Assembly (NCBI RefSeq): GCF_009649845.1
Contig: NZ_WJIE01000004.1
Coordinates: 248,001-312,000 of the forward strand
Reading direction: 5' to 3'
DNA: 64,000 nt
Source of the DNA: Polyangium spumosum
GTDB taxonomy: Bacteria > Myxococcota_A > Polyangia > Polyangiales > Polyangiaceae
A program made the position numbers and the translations under genes. Positions 47,850 through 56,743 of this stretch are shown in pieces; position 1 is the first letter of the stretch; each line of letters starts with the position of its first letter. The notes beneath the pieces were generated by a model. It searched no databases and was not told where the DNA came from. It was given only the letters and a program-made list of their open reading frames with translations.

Positions 47850-48515
47850 CTACTTGGCCGGGCAGTCCGGCGGCGCCGCCTCGACGTCCACGCCGTCGAA
47901 ACAGGTCGCCTCGGGCCCCTTGCCGTACACCTCGGACACGAACGCCGCGAGCGACGCCGTGTCGATGCACGTCGCCGTGTACGTCGCGCCCCACGCGGCC
48001 GCGGCGATGGGCGCCTCGAGCTCCGCGTCCGGCGTCAGCACGAGCCTCGCCTTCGGCCCCGCGCCTCCCGACAAGCACAGCGGATCCGCCGCGGCTTCGT
48101 CGAACACCTTCTCGAGCGCCGCGACGACCTCGGGACACGCATCCTCGCAGCGATACGACAGCACCACGGCTCCGTGCTCCAGGTCGTGCACGTACATCTC
48201 GCGCGGCACGGGCGTCGTGTACTTCTTGAACGCCGCCCACTGGCCCCAGTGATCTCCTCCGCTCGGCGGGTTCGTCTCGTACGTGACGTCCGCGCAGAGC
48301 TCGACGTGGTTCGCCGAGGCGACCGGGATGTTCGTCGTCTTCACGACGCGGCACTCCGTCTCGCCGGGCAGCGGCGGCGCGTCGGGCGTCAGCACCTCCG
48401 TCTCCGCGGGGCCCGTGGGCCCGAGCGGCGGATCCTCGCCGCAGCCGGCGCTCCCGAGGGACACGAAGACGAGCGCGCAGGCGAGCGCGTCACGCGAAAA
48501 CAGATGCGAAGGCAT
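47850..48515 (-). CDS. DUF3105 lipoprotein
   Basis: 221 aa. Signal peptide with GSAGC lipobox (Cys ~25). The domain has YETNPPSGGDHWGQWAAF and YVHDLEHGAVVLSYRC, the hallmark pattern of DUF3105 (TNPPTSG-HW, HxLEHG). Several additional Cys near the C-terminus may form disulfides. Function unknown. It lies 110 bp upstream of the kinase hybrid on the same strand. Confidence 0.88.
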   Translation of the reverse strand: MPSHLFSRDALACALVFVSLGSAGCGEDPPLGPTGPAETEVLTPDAPPLPGETECRVVKTTNIPVASANHVELCADVTYETNPPSGGDHWGQWAAFKKYTTPVPREMYVHDLEHGAVVLSYRCEDACPEVVAALEKVFDEAAADPLCLSGGAGPKARLVLTPDAELEAPIAAAAWGATYTATCIDTASLAAFVSEVYGKGPEATCFDGVDVEAAPPDCPAK

Positions 48516-48547
48516 GGCGACAACCTACCACGCCGAGGGGCGTGTCC

Positions 48548-49675
48548 TCAGGGGCAGGCCGGCGTCTCTGCGCCCGTGCTGATCCACGCGCTGAGCGCCT
48601 CGAGGCTCGACTGCGGGGCTGCGTAGAGATCGTACGGCGGCATCGGCAAGCCCACGACGACCGACGCGCGCAGCCTGTCGATCTCGCCCGGCGCGAGCCC
48701 CGCTGCGGCGGCCATGCGCGTGTAGATCGGGCTCGCGAGCATCTTGTAGAGCAGGTAGCTGTTGCCCGCGTTTCCCGGGTCGACGTGCGGCATCGCCCGA
48801 CCGAATCGGCGCGGCCGGAGGTCTGCCTCGTCGGCTTGCTCGCCCGTCTGCGTCTGGTTCGCGACGCGCCCGATCATCGCCGGGATCCGCTCCACGCCCG
48901 ACAGATCGAGCCCCATCACGGCGGCCCCGAGCTCCATCGGCCCGTGACATCCGCCGCAGCCGATCGTCAGGCTCTTCGAGACGGGGCACTTGTCGATGCA
49001 GAGCTGATCATCCACGGCGCACGACGCCACGCACGCGCTCGCCGCGCAGAAGAGCTCCTCGGACGCCGCGCGCTGCGCCGCCTCGTCGAGCGCCGGATCC
49101 ACGGGCCCGCCGGGCGGATCCATCGCGGCCGTCGTGAACTGCAGGACCACGTTTGCTTCGAACGGCGCGCCGTCGAACGCGCGCACGCCGAACGGCGACG
49201 TCTCCGTCGGCGCGAGCACCGTCAGCCAGTACTTCGTGTCGGGCACGAGCGTCGCCGACGCCGGCAGTCGATACGTGATGCGCCGGAACACCGGGTCGTA
49301 GCTCGGCTCGAGGAACACGCCCATCGTGCACTGCTGCAGCACCGGCACCGGCTCGGCGCTCGGCTGCAGGCAGATCGCTTGCCGGATCGCCTCTCCCGGC
49401 AAGAGGAACCGATCAAACGTGATTCGCAGGCTCGTCGTGGAGAGCGCGCGGCTCCCGTCGACGGGCGCCGGCGCGCTCGGCGTGAGCGTCAGCGTCGTGG
49501 GCTGACCGCCGGCGTCGACGCCTGACAGCTCGACTTCGACCAGGTGGACGGGGGGGGCGTCGATGGCCTCGCGCTCCGGGCTGCCCACGTCACAGGCGAC
49601 GAGGGGCAGGGCCGTGGCGAGCAGGGCGGCGCCGAGGGCGCGCGGGGCGAAAAAAAGGCCGCTGGAGCCGATCAG
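48548..49675 (-). CDS. c-type-haem lipoprotein with CTG start overlapping the previous stop
   Basis: 375 aa if started at the CTG at 49675, which overlaps the stop of the 84-aa gene as CTGA. No ATG, GTG or TTG is available in this frame before the signal sequence. A hydrophobic signal with lipobox VAC gives a lipoprotein. The first half is a beta-type domain (Ig-like; LVEVELSGVDAGGQP, SLRITFDRFLLPGEA). The second has a Cys-rich segment and the haem c motif CGGCH, followed by LPMPPYDLY near the end with possible Met ligand, as in planctomycete-type cytochromes. It may belong with the multihaem cytochrome encoded upstream. Confidence 0.75.
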   Translation of the reverse strand: MIGSSGLFFAPRALGAALLATALPLVACDVGSPEREAIDAPPVHLVEVELSGVDAGGQPTTLTLTPSAPAPVDGSRALSTTSLRITFDRFLLPGEAIRQAICLQPSAEPVPVLQQCTMGVFLEPSYDPVFRRITYRLPASATLVPDTKYWLTVLAPTETSPFGVRAFDGAPFEANVVLQFTTAAMDPPGGPVDPALDEAAQRAASEELFCAASACVASCAVDDQLCIDKCPVSKSLTIGCGGCHGPMELGAAVMGLDLSGVERIPAMIGRVANQTQTGEQADEADLRPRRFGRAMPHVDPGNAGNSYLLYKMLASPIYTRMAAAAGLAPGEIDRLRASVVVGLPMPPYDLYAAPQSSLEALSAWISTGAETPACP

Positions 49676-49926
49676 CTCTCGGAGTAGGTCGACAGTTGTT
49701 CCTGGAGCACCCTTTCGTTCACGCCGGTCCGGATGTGCTCCTTCAAGCAGTCGGCCAGGGTGATGAGCATGTCGTCGACGCCCTTCTCCTCGATGAGCTT
49801 CGCGAGCAACTGCCGCGCTTCCCGGCCGTCGTCTTCCCGGAGGAAATTCCGCACGGTCTCCAGCGTGATTTCGCCCTGGAAGTCGAGGTAAAGATTGTCG
49901 AGCAGGTACTTGATCAGCTCCTTCAC
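49672..49926 (-). CDS. 84-aa conserved-looking cytoplasmic protein
   Basis: 84 aa from a GTG at 49926, preceded by AAGGAG. The sequence is soluble, helical and acidic (KELIKYLLDNLYLDFQGEIT, then REARQLLAKLIEEKGVDD). One Cys. No known motif. Its stop codon overlaps the CTG that seems to start the haem lipoprotein gene, so the two are likely translated together. A good promoter match lies ~60 bp upstream. Confidence 0.75.
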   Translation of the reverse strand: MKELIKYLLDNLYLDFQGEITLETVRNFLREDDGREARQLLAKLIEEKGVDDMLITLADCLKEHIRTGVNERVLQEQLSTYSES

Positions 49927-49987
49927 GCCCGTTCTCCTTGACGACGCGCGCGACCTCCGCGGAGGAGGAGGCGCTCCGTCGCCCTTC

Positions 49988-50017
49988 GCTATACCCGTCG
50001 CTAGAAGGGCAGCGCAA
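49988..50017 (-). promoter_or_regulatory. Sigma70-like promoter of the small-protein/haem-lipoprotein operon
   Basis: TTGCGC (50017-50012), 18 bp, TATAGC (49993-49988), with a predicted leader of about 55 bases before the GTG at 49926. Confidence 0.5.
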
Positions 50018-50100
50018 GGAATATGTCGGAGCTTTCGGGAGCCCGGCCCCGTCCGGCGGAGCTCCGCCGCTCCGCGTGGACCAAGACGGACGACGCATCT

Positions 50101-51531
50101 TCATTGGCACGCCCTCACGAGCGGGTCGCTCGACTGGTGGCAAACCAGGCAAGGACGAGGGTTTCGCGCGAACGCCACGGCGCATTTGTCGCGGAAACCG
50201 AGCGGATGCGGGTTCACGCCGTGCCCGCCCGAGAGGCCCTTCGTCGCGTGGCATGTCGCACAATCACGCTCCGTGTGGCAGGAGACACAGGCGTTCAAGT
50301 TCCGCATCGCCTCCCAGGCGTGGTGGTTCGGTCCGCGCGGCGCCGTGGTGAACTCGGCCGCGGGCGGGTGGAAGCGGCGGCCCGTGAGGCGGTTGCCGCT
50401 CGCCGTGTCCCGCGCGACGCCGACGCGGCGGTGGCAGTCGCCGCAGAACGTCTGGGCCTGATGGCAGCTCGAGCAGCGCGGGTTGTCCTGACGCGCGGAC
50501 TGAGCGTGGATCGAGAGCCAGTCGTTCGGATGGACCTTGCGGGGACGGACGCGGCCGTCGTGGCAGTCGGTGCACTCGTTGACCGTGTGGCAGCTCCCGC
50601 AGAAGGCGCTGTCGTTCGCGGCGACCGACTTGTGCCGCTCGATGAAGTCCGGCGTGTGCGCCGCGTTGTGCATCCACTGCGGCGGCACGAGGTTGCCCGT
50701 CGTGAAGCTCGTGAGCATGCGGCCGTCGTTCCGCGCCGTGTGGCACGTCGTGCACGCGCCCTTCGCCTGGCCTTGCGCCGCGCCGCTCATGTTGTGGCAC
50801 GCGAAGCAGCCGGCCATGCGCGGGAGCTGATCCCGCGTCGCGAGCTCGAGCTCGCCGACCTGACCGTGGCACTGCCCGCACTGGATGTTCCGGTCGAGGT
50901 GCTTCTTGTGCGTGAACACGAGGTTCGCGTTCGGCAGCACCATCGGCGCGACGGCGCCGTTCGCGCCGGCCTTGTCGCCGATGTGGCAGAAGACGCACTG
51001 CCCGTTCGCGTCCGTCCCCGCCTTCACCGCGTTCAGGTCCGAGTGATCGACGTCGTGGCAGGCGTCGCACTGCTCGGCCTTCGGCATCAGACGATCGGCG
51101 ACCTTGTCGCTCGTGTACGCGGCCGCGTGGCAGGACTTGCAGGTCTGCTTGAGATCCTTCGTGTGCTTCTTGTGGTTGAAGCGGATCGTGATCGTCTGCG
51201 GCGGGTAGATCTCCTCGCTCGGGACGGGGCTCGCCCCGCTGCCGGGAGGCATGAACGCGAGCGGCGTCTCGGCGTCGTTCGGCATCGGATGCAGGCCGCT
51301 CTTGTAGCCACCCGGAGGCGGCGCGGGCGGCGCCGCGCTCTCCGCGGGGGCGTCCTCGGGAGGCGGCGTCTCGGGGACCGGCTGCGCCGAGGCGTCGGGG
51401 CCCACGAGGCCGAGCACGAGCGCCGACAGGCACGCCACGAGGGCGAGCCAACCCGGCAGCGGTCGTCCGTTCGATCGACGATCGTTGCGCGCGCGTGACG
51501 CGTTTCCCTTGGAGGCGTTCATCATCATCAT
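50101..51531 (-). CDS. Periplasmic multihaem cytochrome c (13 CxxCH motifs)
   Basis: 476 aa from the ATG at 51531; four ATG codons in a row make the exact start ambiguous by up to three residues. A signal peptide and a Pro/Ala-rich linker are followed by 13 CxxCH haem motifs (CKSCH, CDACH, CVFCH, CGQCH, CFACH, CTTCH, CGSCH, CTDCH, CSSCH, CGDCH, CVSCH, CATCH, CLVCH). Many extra His are available as distal ligands (HKKH pairs). It is coupled by an ATGA overlap to the porin-like gene, which suggests an electron conduit across the outer membrane similar in concept to MtrAB or Geobacter Omb/Oma pairs. Confidence 0.92.
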   Translation of the reverse strand: MMMMNASKGNASRARNDRRSNGRPLPGWLALVACLSALVLGLVGPDASAQPVPETPPPEDAPAESAAPPAPPPGGYKSGLHPMPNDAETPLAFMPPGSGASPVPSEEIYPPQTITIRFNHKKHTKDLKQTCKSCHAAAYTSDKVADRLMPKAEQCDACHDVDHSDLNAVKAGTDANGQCVFCHIGDKAGANGAVAPMVLPNANLVFTHKKHLDRNIQCGQCHGQVGELELATRDQLPRMAGCFACHNMSGAAQGQAKGACTTCHTARNDGRMLTSFTTGNLVPPQWMHNAAHTPDFIERHKSVAANDSAFCGSCHTVNECTDCHDGRVRPRKVHPNDWLSIHAQSARQDNPRCSSCHQAQTFCGDCHRRVGVARDTASGNRLTGRRFHPPAAEFTTAPRGPNHHAWEAMRNLNACVSCHTERDCATCHATKGLSGGHGVNPHPLGFRDKCAVAFARNPRPCLVCHQSSDPLVRACQ

Positions 51532-53174
51532 CCGCCGAGCCTCAAGTTGAGCAGCGCCACGATGCGGAAGCGCTGCCCGACGAGCCGGTTCATGTCGTGC
51601 TCCCACTCGACGCGAAAGTCGGCTTGTTGCACGGGCCGCACGCCCGCGCCGAGCACGTAGCCGAACGACGTCGCGCCGCGGTCGGGCCGCAGCGGGTCGC
51701 TCCAGTCGTAGAGCGAGACGCGCCCGCCGACGCGGTAACGCCCGCCGTCGAAGCGCTTCTCGCCCGAGAGATCCGCGCCTCCCGTGTGCCCACGCGCGCC
51801 GGCTTGCACCATGCCGCGCAGCCCCACCTCGGCCGTGCCGAAGCGATACCGCCCCGACACGTTCGCGAGCGCGTCGACGGTCGTGGAGATCGCTCGATTG
51901 TCGGGATCACGCGTGAACGCCTTCGTGTTCGCGGGATCGATCTCCTGGTCGCCGCTGCAGAGCCCCGAGGCCCTGCACTGCTCGGCGCCGAACGTCTCGG
52001 GATCGCCGTCGGCCATCCAGAGCCGCACGCCGCCGTAGGCCGAGAGATCGAGCCTGCGCGTCGGCGCGACCCAGACGCGCGCCGTGGCCGTGGTGATGGG
52101 GCTCTTCGTGAACCAGTTGAAGATCGAGTCCGCGTCGAACGTGGGCACGAAGTAGTCGATGTCCGCGCCGATCGTCGCGCGTTTGCCCAGGTACGCCTCG
52201 ACCCCGCCGTAATACGAGCCGACGATCTGGTTGTAGAAGTCGTACGTGAAGCCGCCCTTGATCGCGCCGAGGTCGCTCTTGTTCAGATCGAGCGCGTACC
52301 CCAGCCGATCTTGCGACACGCGCAGCCCCTCCGCGGTGCGGTAGCCGCCCGTCGGATCGGGGAACTGCTGCGTCACCGACGTGCCCGTGTTGTAGACGCG
52401 TCGATACGAGAGCCGCCCGTGGATCCAGCTCGGCCCGTTGCTCTCGAGCGCGACGCCGAACGCCGGCGCGGGTTGCGTGAACTGGTACGACGGCAAGTCC
52501 GTCACGCTCGGCTGATCTCCCGCCGTGCCGAAGCCGGCGTGGTTGCCGCGCCAGACGCCCTGCCGCTCGAAACGCGAGGTCGACAGGGGCAAACCCCCGC
52601 GCTGCTCGAGGCCGCCGTAGAGCTCGGCTCGCACGAAGTACGGCGTCGTCACGCGCGCGAGCGCGCCGTCGAACGACCACCAGCCGAGCGAGTCGACCAC
52701 GTACTGCCGGCCCGCGCGAAAGCCGAGCCAGCCCTTCAAGAGGTTCCGGCCTTCGACGTACGCGTACATGAGATCGACCGGCGCCTGCTGCAGGCCCGGC
52801 ACGAACCGCACGCCGGGCCCCGCCTCGATCTGATAGGCCGTCTCGCCGCCGCGATCGGCGGCGCCGAGGTGCGCGTTGATGCCGAAGTCGGCGTCGAGGC
52901 GCATGCGGAGCACGACCGAAAAATCGGCGCTGCCCGGCTTGTGATCGCCCTGCAGGTTGTACACGCCGAGCGACAGCGTCTGCATGAGGCGACGCCGATC
53001 GAGGATCGTGTCGCCCCACGGGCTCGAGACCTGGTAGGCCTGCGCGGCCGTGTCGCTCTGCACCTCGAAGTCGAGGGCGCGCGCGTCGCGCGGATGCGCG
53101 GTGATCGCCGTGGCAAGTGCGGCGAGCCCGGATGCAACCACGCGCGGAAGGCGCGTCGATCGATGTCCCCTCAC
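51528..53174 (-). CDS. Porin-like outer-membrane barrel coupled to the multihaem cytochrome
   Basis: 548 aa from a GTG at 53174 (weak ribosome site). Signal peptide ending ARAL. The rest is amphipathic beta strands with aromatic girdles (SFDGALARVTTPYFVRAELYG, quoted in part: ALARVTTPYFVRAELYG; AIKGGFTYDFYNQIVGSYYGG; RIVALLNLRLGG at the C-terminus). At this length it could form 20 or more strands. Coupling to a 13-haem cytochrome makes a MtrB-like sheath role possible. It has no CxxC motif of Shewanella MtrB near its N-terminus. Confidence 0.82.
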   Translation of the reverse strand: MRGHRSTRLPRVVASGLAALATAITAHPRDARALDFEVQSDTAAQAYQVSSPWGDTILDRRRLMQTLSLGVYNLQGDHKPGSADFSVVLRMRLDADFGINAHLGAADRGGETAYQIEAGPGVRFVPGLQQAPVDLMYAYVEGRNLLKGWLGFRAGRQYVVDSLGWWSFDGALARVTTPYFVRAELYGGLEQRGGLPLSTSRFERQGVWRGNHAGFGTAGDQPSVTDLPSYQFTQPAPAFGVALESNGPSWIHGRLSYRRVYNTGTSVTQQFPDPTGGYRTAEGLRVSQDRLGYALDLNKSDLGAIKGGFTYDFYNQIVGSYYGGVEAYLGKRATIGADIDYFVPTFDADSIFNWFTKSPITTATARVWVAPTRRLDLSAYGGVRLWMADGDPETFGAEQCRASGLCSGDQEIDPANTKAFTRDPDNRAISTTVDALANVSGRYRFGTAEVGLRGMVQAGARGHTGGADLSGEKRFDGGRYRVGGRVSLYDWSDPLRPDRGATSFGYVLGAGVRPVQQADFRVEWEHDMNRLVGQRFRIVALLNLRLGG

Positions 53175-53256
53175 GGCCTGGGATGCTCGCTTTCCGTCGA
53201 GTGGTGCCGGGGAGCGTGCGCGGATCACGCGCGGCTGCCGCTGGGCGTTCGACACA

Positions 53257-53273
53257 CCCCGAACACGTCGGGG
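53257..53273 (-). promoter_or_regulatory. Hairpin in the leader of the porin gene
   Basis: CCCCGA and TCGGGG flank a five-base loop between the candidate promoter (53282-53311) and the GTG. Confidence 0.3.
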
Positions 53274-53281
53274 CAGCACGG

Positions 53282-53311
53282 ATCCTCTTTCAGCGTGGGC
53301 CGCGCTGTCAA
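53282..53311 (-). promoter_or_regulatory. Possible promoter of the porin-cytochrome operon
   Basis: Perfect TTGACA (53311-53306), 18-bp spacer, poor -10 GAGGAT (53287-53282). An activator may be needed. Confidence 0.35.
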
Positions 53312-53383
53312 CACGGACGAGGAGCGAGCATGTTGCTCTGCGCCGGCAGGGCAGGGGGAGCGCGCAATCCGCTACGCGTCGGA

Positions 53384-54163
53384 TCAACCGAAGCGGAGCG
53401 AGCGCTTCACGATCTTGCCACCTTCGCCGACGGTGTAGCCGCCGGTGTCGCCGAGCGCGTCCGCGACGGCATCCCGACGGTCCTCGGGGATCGCCCATCC
53501 GCGCACCAGGAGGCCCTCGGCGGCCTTGTTCTTCACGCGGACCGACTCCTCGTTCACGAGCATGTCGATGAGCGGCTTGACGCTCTCGGGCATCGCCTGC
53601 GCGAACGTCGTCTGCACCGCGTGGAAGCGCACGGTCTCGTTGACGTCCTCGAAGAAGCGCTCCACGGCCGTGCGCACGTCCTCGTGCACGATCTCCTCGA
53701 GCGCCTGGATGATCTGAATCTTGGGCTCGACGTTGCGCGCGTACTCCGTGTCGAAGCCCTCGAGCAGATCGAGCAGCTCCTCGCGATACTCGTCCTCGTC
53801 GAGCACGGCGCCGAGCACCTTGAGCGGCCACGTCAGCGCCTCGGCCTTCGTGCAGAACTCGATGACGGCGGGGACCACGTCCTTGCCCGCGGCGACGATG
53901 CCCCGGAACGCCAGGTCCTTTTCTTCCGCGTCCGTGATCGATGGATCGATCGTGAAGTTGAAGCGCTTGAGGAGCGCGGCGGCTGCCTCCGGCGTCTTCA
54001 GGTCGACGAGGGCCTGAATGGCCTCCAGACGGTCGTAGGTCTGGGCGCGTTTGTCTGCGACGACCTTGGCGGGGCCGGCGATCTTCTTGTCGACGGCGGG
54101 CGCGCTGCCCGACGGAGGCGCGCTCTTGGCGCCCTTGCTACGGAGGAAGTCGAAAATGCCCAC
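53384..54163 (-). CDS. HEAT-repeat-like cytoplasmic protein
   Basis: 259 aa from a GTG at 54163 with GAGG ten bases before; the frame continues upstream without coding character. Repeated helix pairs such as RLEAIQALVDLKTPEAAAALLKRF and SVKPLIDMLVNEESVRVKNKAAEGLL (extracts) indicate HEAT-like repeats. The N-terminal ~40 residues are Lys/Pro/Ala-rich. No signal or TM. Function unknown. Ends on YTVGEGGKIVKRSLRFG, a conserved-looking tail. Confidence 0.82.
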   Translation of the reverse strand: MGIFDFLRSKGAKSAPPSGSAPAVDKKIAGPAKVVADKRAQTYDRLEAIQALVDLKTPEAAAALLKRFNFTIDPSITDAEEKDLAFRGIVAAGKDVVPAVIEFCTKAEALTWPLKVLGAVLDEDEYREELLDLLEGFDTEYARNVEPKIQIIQALEEIVHEDVRTAVERFFEDVNETVRFHAVQTTFAQAMPESVKPLIDMLVNEESVRVKNKAAEGLLVRGWAIPEDRRDAVADALGDTGGYTVGEGGKIVKRSLRFG

Positions 54164-54404
54164 CTCTACCTCGCGCTCCGGCCCGAAGGGTAGGGCTGGA
54201 GCAGGCTTCGCATAGGCCCTCATCACGGACAAAGCAAGTGTTCGGCCTGCTGACGAGCGCTCCCGGCGTTTCGCGGGCGGCCTCTCGTGCTTCGAAAGCG
54301 ACACGCCCCGTGATGCCTGGGCGACCTCGCGGAGGTTGATCTCCGTCTCGGCCGCCCGCATCCCGGGGCGTGTCCGCGGCTCTTTCGAGCCGGCTTCGTC
54401 TCCG

Positions 54405-55328
54405 TCAGTCGCTGTTCTTCACCTTCATGGGGAGGGAGAACATCAGGTTGACCGAGATCATGCTGTTGAAGCGGAACTGCCGATCTTTGTTGTTGACGGC
54501 GGTGTCGGGGAACGCCTCATCGTTGCCCGCGCCGGCGTTGTCGAAGCCGGACGTGTTCCACGCGAAGGGCAGCGCCCGGTACTCCGCGCCGAAGCCGAAG
54601 AACGACGTCGGGTAGAAGTTCCAGCCGACGCCGAACGTGGGCGCGAAGGCGATGCGGCTCTCGAGCTGGAACGACTCCTGCGAGGCGCAGGGCCGCTCGG
54701 TGAGCTGGTTGCCGTCGTTGTCTGCACCGCAGGGCGCGCGCTCTTGCACGCCGATGACGGCCGGGCCCACGAAGAAGCTGATGTCGGTGTCGACGAACAA
54801 CGACGCGAACAGCGCCAGCTTCCCGCGGAACGGAACGACCGTGACCTGCGGCGCCGCGACCCACTGCATGCGGCCAAGCTGATCCTGAGCGAGGTTGCCG
54901 CGCGTCAGGTTGACGGCCGTCAGCTTGCAGGCGGAGTCGTTCGGGTTCGCGCTGCAGTTGCGGTCGTCGATGGCCTTCACCTGAAGCTCGTCGGTGAGCG
55001 ACGTCGTCGTCTGGATGCCGTAGCCTCCCCAGACGCCGAACCCGATCCAGTCGGTCGGGTGGTACATCACGCGCAGACCAGGCATGATCGTGCGCTGATA
55101 CTCGTCGAGCAGGGTGAAGGACGCGCTCGGTGTTATTTCGATGCGACCTGCCCGATGCAGGCGCAACTTCCGCACGGCCGGGGCCCCCGCGAGGGGACCC
55201 GTGAGCTGAATCTCCTGCGCTTCGGCGCCCGCGCTCATGGCGAGCGCTGCACATCCCGTGAGCGCCGCGAGCATGCCCCTGCGGAGCAGGCGAGACGCGC
55301 AAAGGCTATTCACGAATCGACGCATCAT
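54405..55328 (-). CDS. Outer-membrane beta-barrel domain protein
   Basis: 307 aa from the first of two ATGs (55328 or 55325). Signal peptide to AEAQ (~38). About eight amphipathic strands with Phe/Tyr/Trp (IGFGVWGGYGIQT, KLALFASLFVDTDISFFVG, FGVGWNFYPTSFFGFGAEYR, NSMISVNLMFSLP). Such eight-strand barrels often occur as tandem copies in myxobacteria. The next gene upstream (55392) encodes a similar protein, so both may be in one transcript. Four Cys in two close pairs may form disulfides at extracellular turns. Confidence 0.85.
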   Translation of the reverse strand: MMRRFVNSLCASRLLRRGMLAALTGCAALAMSAGAEAQEIQLTGPLAGAPAVRKLRLHRAGRIEITPSASFTLLDEYQRTIMPGLRVMYHPTDWIGFGVWGGYGIQTTTSLTDELQVKAIDDRNCSANPNDSACKLTAVNLTRGNLAQDQLGRMQWVAAPQVTVVPFRGKLALFASLFVDTDISFFVGPAVIGVQERAPCGADNDGNQLTERPCASQESFQLESRIAFAPTFGVGWNFYPTSFFGFGAEYRALPFAWNTSGFDNAGAGNDEAFPDTAVNNKDRQFRFNSMISVNLMFSLPMKVKNSD

Positions 55329-55391
55329 GCATGTCCCCGTACTTGGCTGAATCGTCCCGGATGTTCCTTGCACGCCACGCTGCCCCTCGGC

Positions 55392-56363
55392 TCACTTGGG
55401 CAGCCGGTATTCCCAGCTGAACGGCAGGAAGACCGAAAACCCGACCTGCGCCTGGACGTTGTTGGTGAAGCTCGTCTCGGGCGCGGTCCAGGTCGTCGGA
55501 TCCTGTGCTCTCGGATTGTTGTTGGCGTCGACGCCGGTCGCGATACCCGGGTTCTCGAGCTCGTCGAAGAAGATGTAGTCGCTGAGCTCCGCCACCACCG
55601 CGAACCAGCGGTTGAAGAAGATGCGGAGGCCACCGCCGACGTGGAACGACAGCCGAGGCTTGAACTCGAACGTGCGGTTGTCGGGGTCGACAACGGCGAT
55701 CGGGCGCGTAGCGATCGCACCCACGCCGCCGAGCACGTAGAAGTCGTAGTGGAAGATGAAGTCGCCGAACCCGGCGAACTTGCCGTACGCAGGCACGTAC
55801 GAGAAGTTCGCGTTCGCGTTCCAGGCGTACTCCGTGATCGGAACACCGACGCGCGCCGCGCGGCTCGTCTGGAAGTTGAAGTTCGAAGGCGAGTTCAACC
55901 CGGCGTAGAAGTTGCCGTTGACCCCGACCGCGAGCACGTTGGTGATGTAGAAGTTGAGACCGAGCCCGGGCGCGGGGTGCGCGACGAACTGGTCGTTCAT
56001 CGTGATCCCGAAGTAGGGCGTGATCTCGAAGCGGAACCGGCGCAGCGCGTAGATCTGCTGCACCGCGTACATCTCGGCGTTGATGTCCCGCTTCGCGGCC
56101 TCATCCATGTTGATGCTCGGGCAGGCCGAGGGGTCGATCTTGCAGATGTCCCCTAGTCCTTCACCCTCGCCGCCGGGAATCTCACCCTCGCCCTCACCCT
56201 CGCCTGTGCCGGCGCCCTCGCCCTCGGTAGGGGCTTCAGCAGGCGCGGCTCCCTCCTCGTCGAGGTTGATCTCCTTCGGTTGTCCTTGCTGCTGCGCTGC
56301 CGCCGTCAACGGCATGGCCAGCAGCGCAGCCGCTACGAGGAGCCCCACGCGAACCTGGTTCAT
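55392..56363 (-). CDS. Outer-membrane beta-barrel protein with acidic Gly/Glu linker
   Basis: 323 aa; the ATG at 56363 has GGAAGGG eight bases upstream, better placed than the ATG at 56369. Signal peptide to AAAQ (~24), then a Glu/Gly-rich segment with a repeated GEGE pattern (~45-70) and a barrel from ~105: FRFEITPYFGITMNDQF, LGLNFYITNVLAVGVNGNFY, FVVAELSDYIFF-like strand, and QVGFSVFLPFSWEYRL at the end. It resembles the neighbour at 54405 in strand plan. Upstream is a good promoter with an extended -10. Confidence 0.85.
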   Translation of the reverse strand: MNQVRVGLLVAAALLAMPLTAAAQQQGQPKEINLDEEGAAPAEAPTEGEGAGTGEGEGEGEIPGGEGEGLGDICKIDPSACPSINMDEAAKRDINAEMYAVQQIYALRRFRFEITPYFGITMNDQFVAHPAPGLGLNFYITNVLAVGVNGNFYAGLNSPSNFNFQTSRAARVGVPITEYAWNANANFSYVPAYGKFAGFGDFIFHYDFYVLGGVGAIATRPIAVVDPDNRTFEFKPRLSFHVGGGLRIFFNRWFAVVAELSDYIFFDELENPGIATGVDANNNPRAQDPTTWTAPETSFTNNVQAQVGFSVFLPFSWEYRLPK

Positions 56364-56743
56364 CGCCATCCCTTCCGCAGTCCGTGCGACGTGAGCATCG
56401 ATCGGTCCGGTCCGTCCGTACAAGTCTAACTGCGCGACTTCATTCAAAAAAACGGTCTACCGACAAGCGGGACGGACTATATCACGCGTAAAATCAGGGA
56501 ATCAACAACCAAATCGGTTCTTCTGACGGATCGGATGGGGCAGGACCGTCCCCACTGCTCGCGTAGCGACACGCGCCGCGACACGATCCACGCCCATCCA
56601 ACCACGAGACGCTCGCGTACGAGCAAGAAAATCAAACGATATCCACGTAGTTTGCGCCGTACGTCCGGAACGTGCTCGACGCGGCCCCGTCTCCGATCCC
56701 GGTCGGGGCCCCGTCGCGCGTGTTTCGTGCTCGGCGCAGAGGT
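56364..56743. other. Intergenic region between the barrel genes and ftsY
   Basis: 380 bp. It carries the promoter at 56476-56505 and an AT-richer patch around 56430-56515. Nothing else was convincing; frames through it are shadows. Confidence 0.6.
56476..56505 (-). promoter_or_regulatory. Sigma70-like promoter with extended -10 for the barrel genes
   Basis: TTGATT (56505-56500), 18-bp spacer, TGA-TATAGT with the -10 at 56481-56476. Leader about 105 bases to the ATG at 56363. Confidence 0.6.

Noticed and set aside
51528-53831. Longer start for the porin gene
   Set aside because: Codons before 53174 lack protein-like sequence and the signal peptide begins right after the GTG at 53174.
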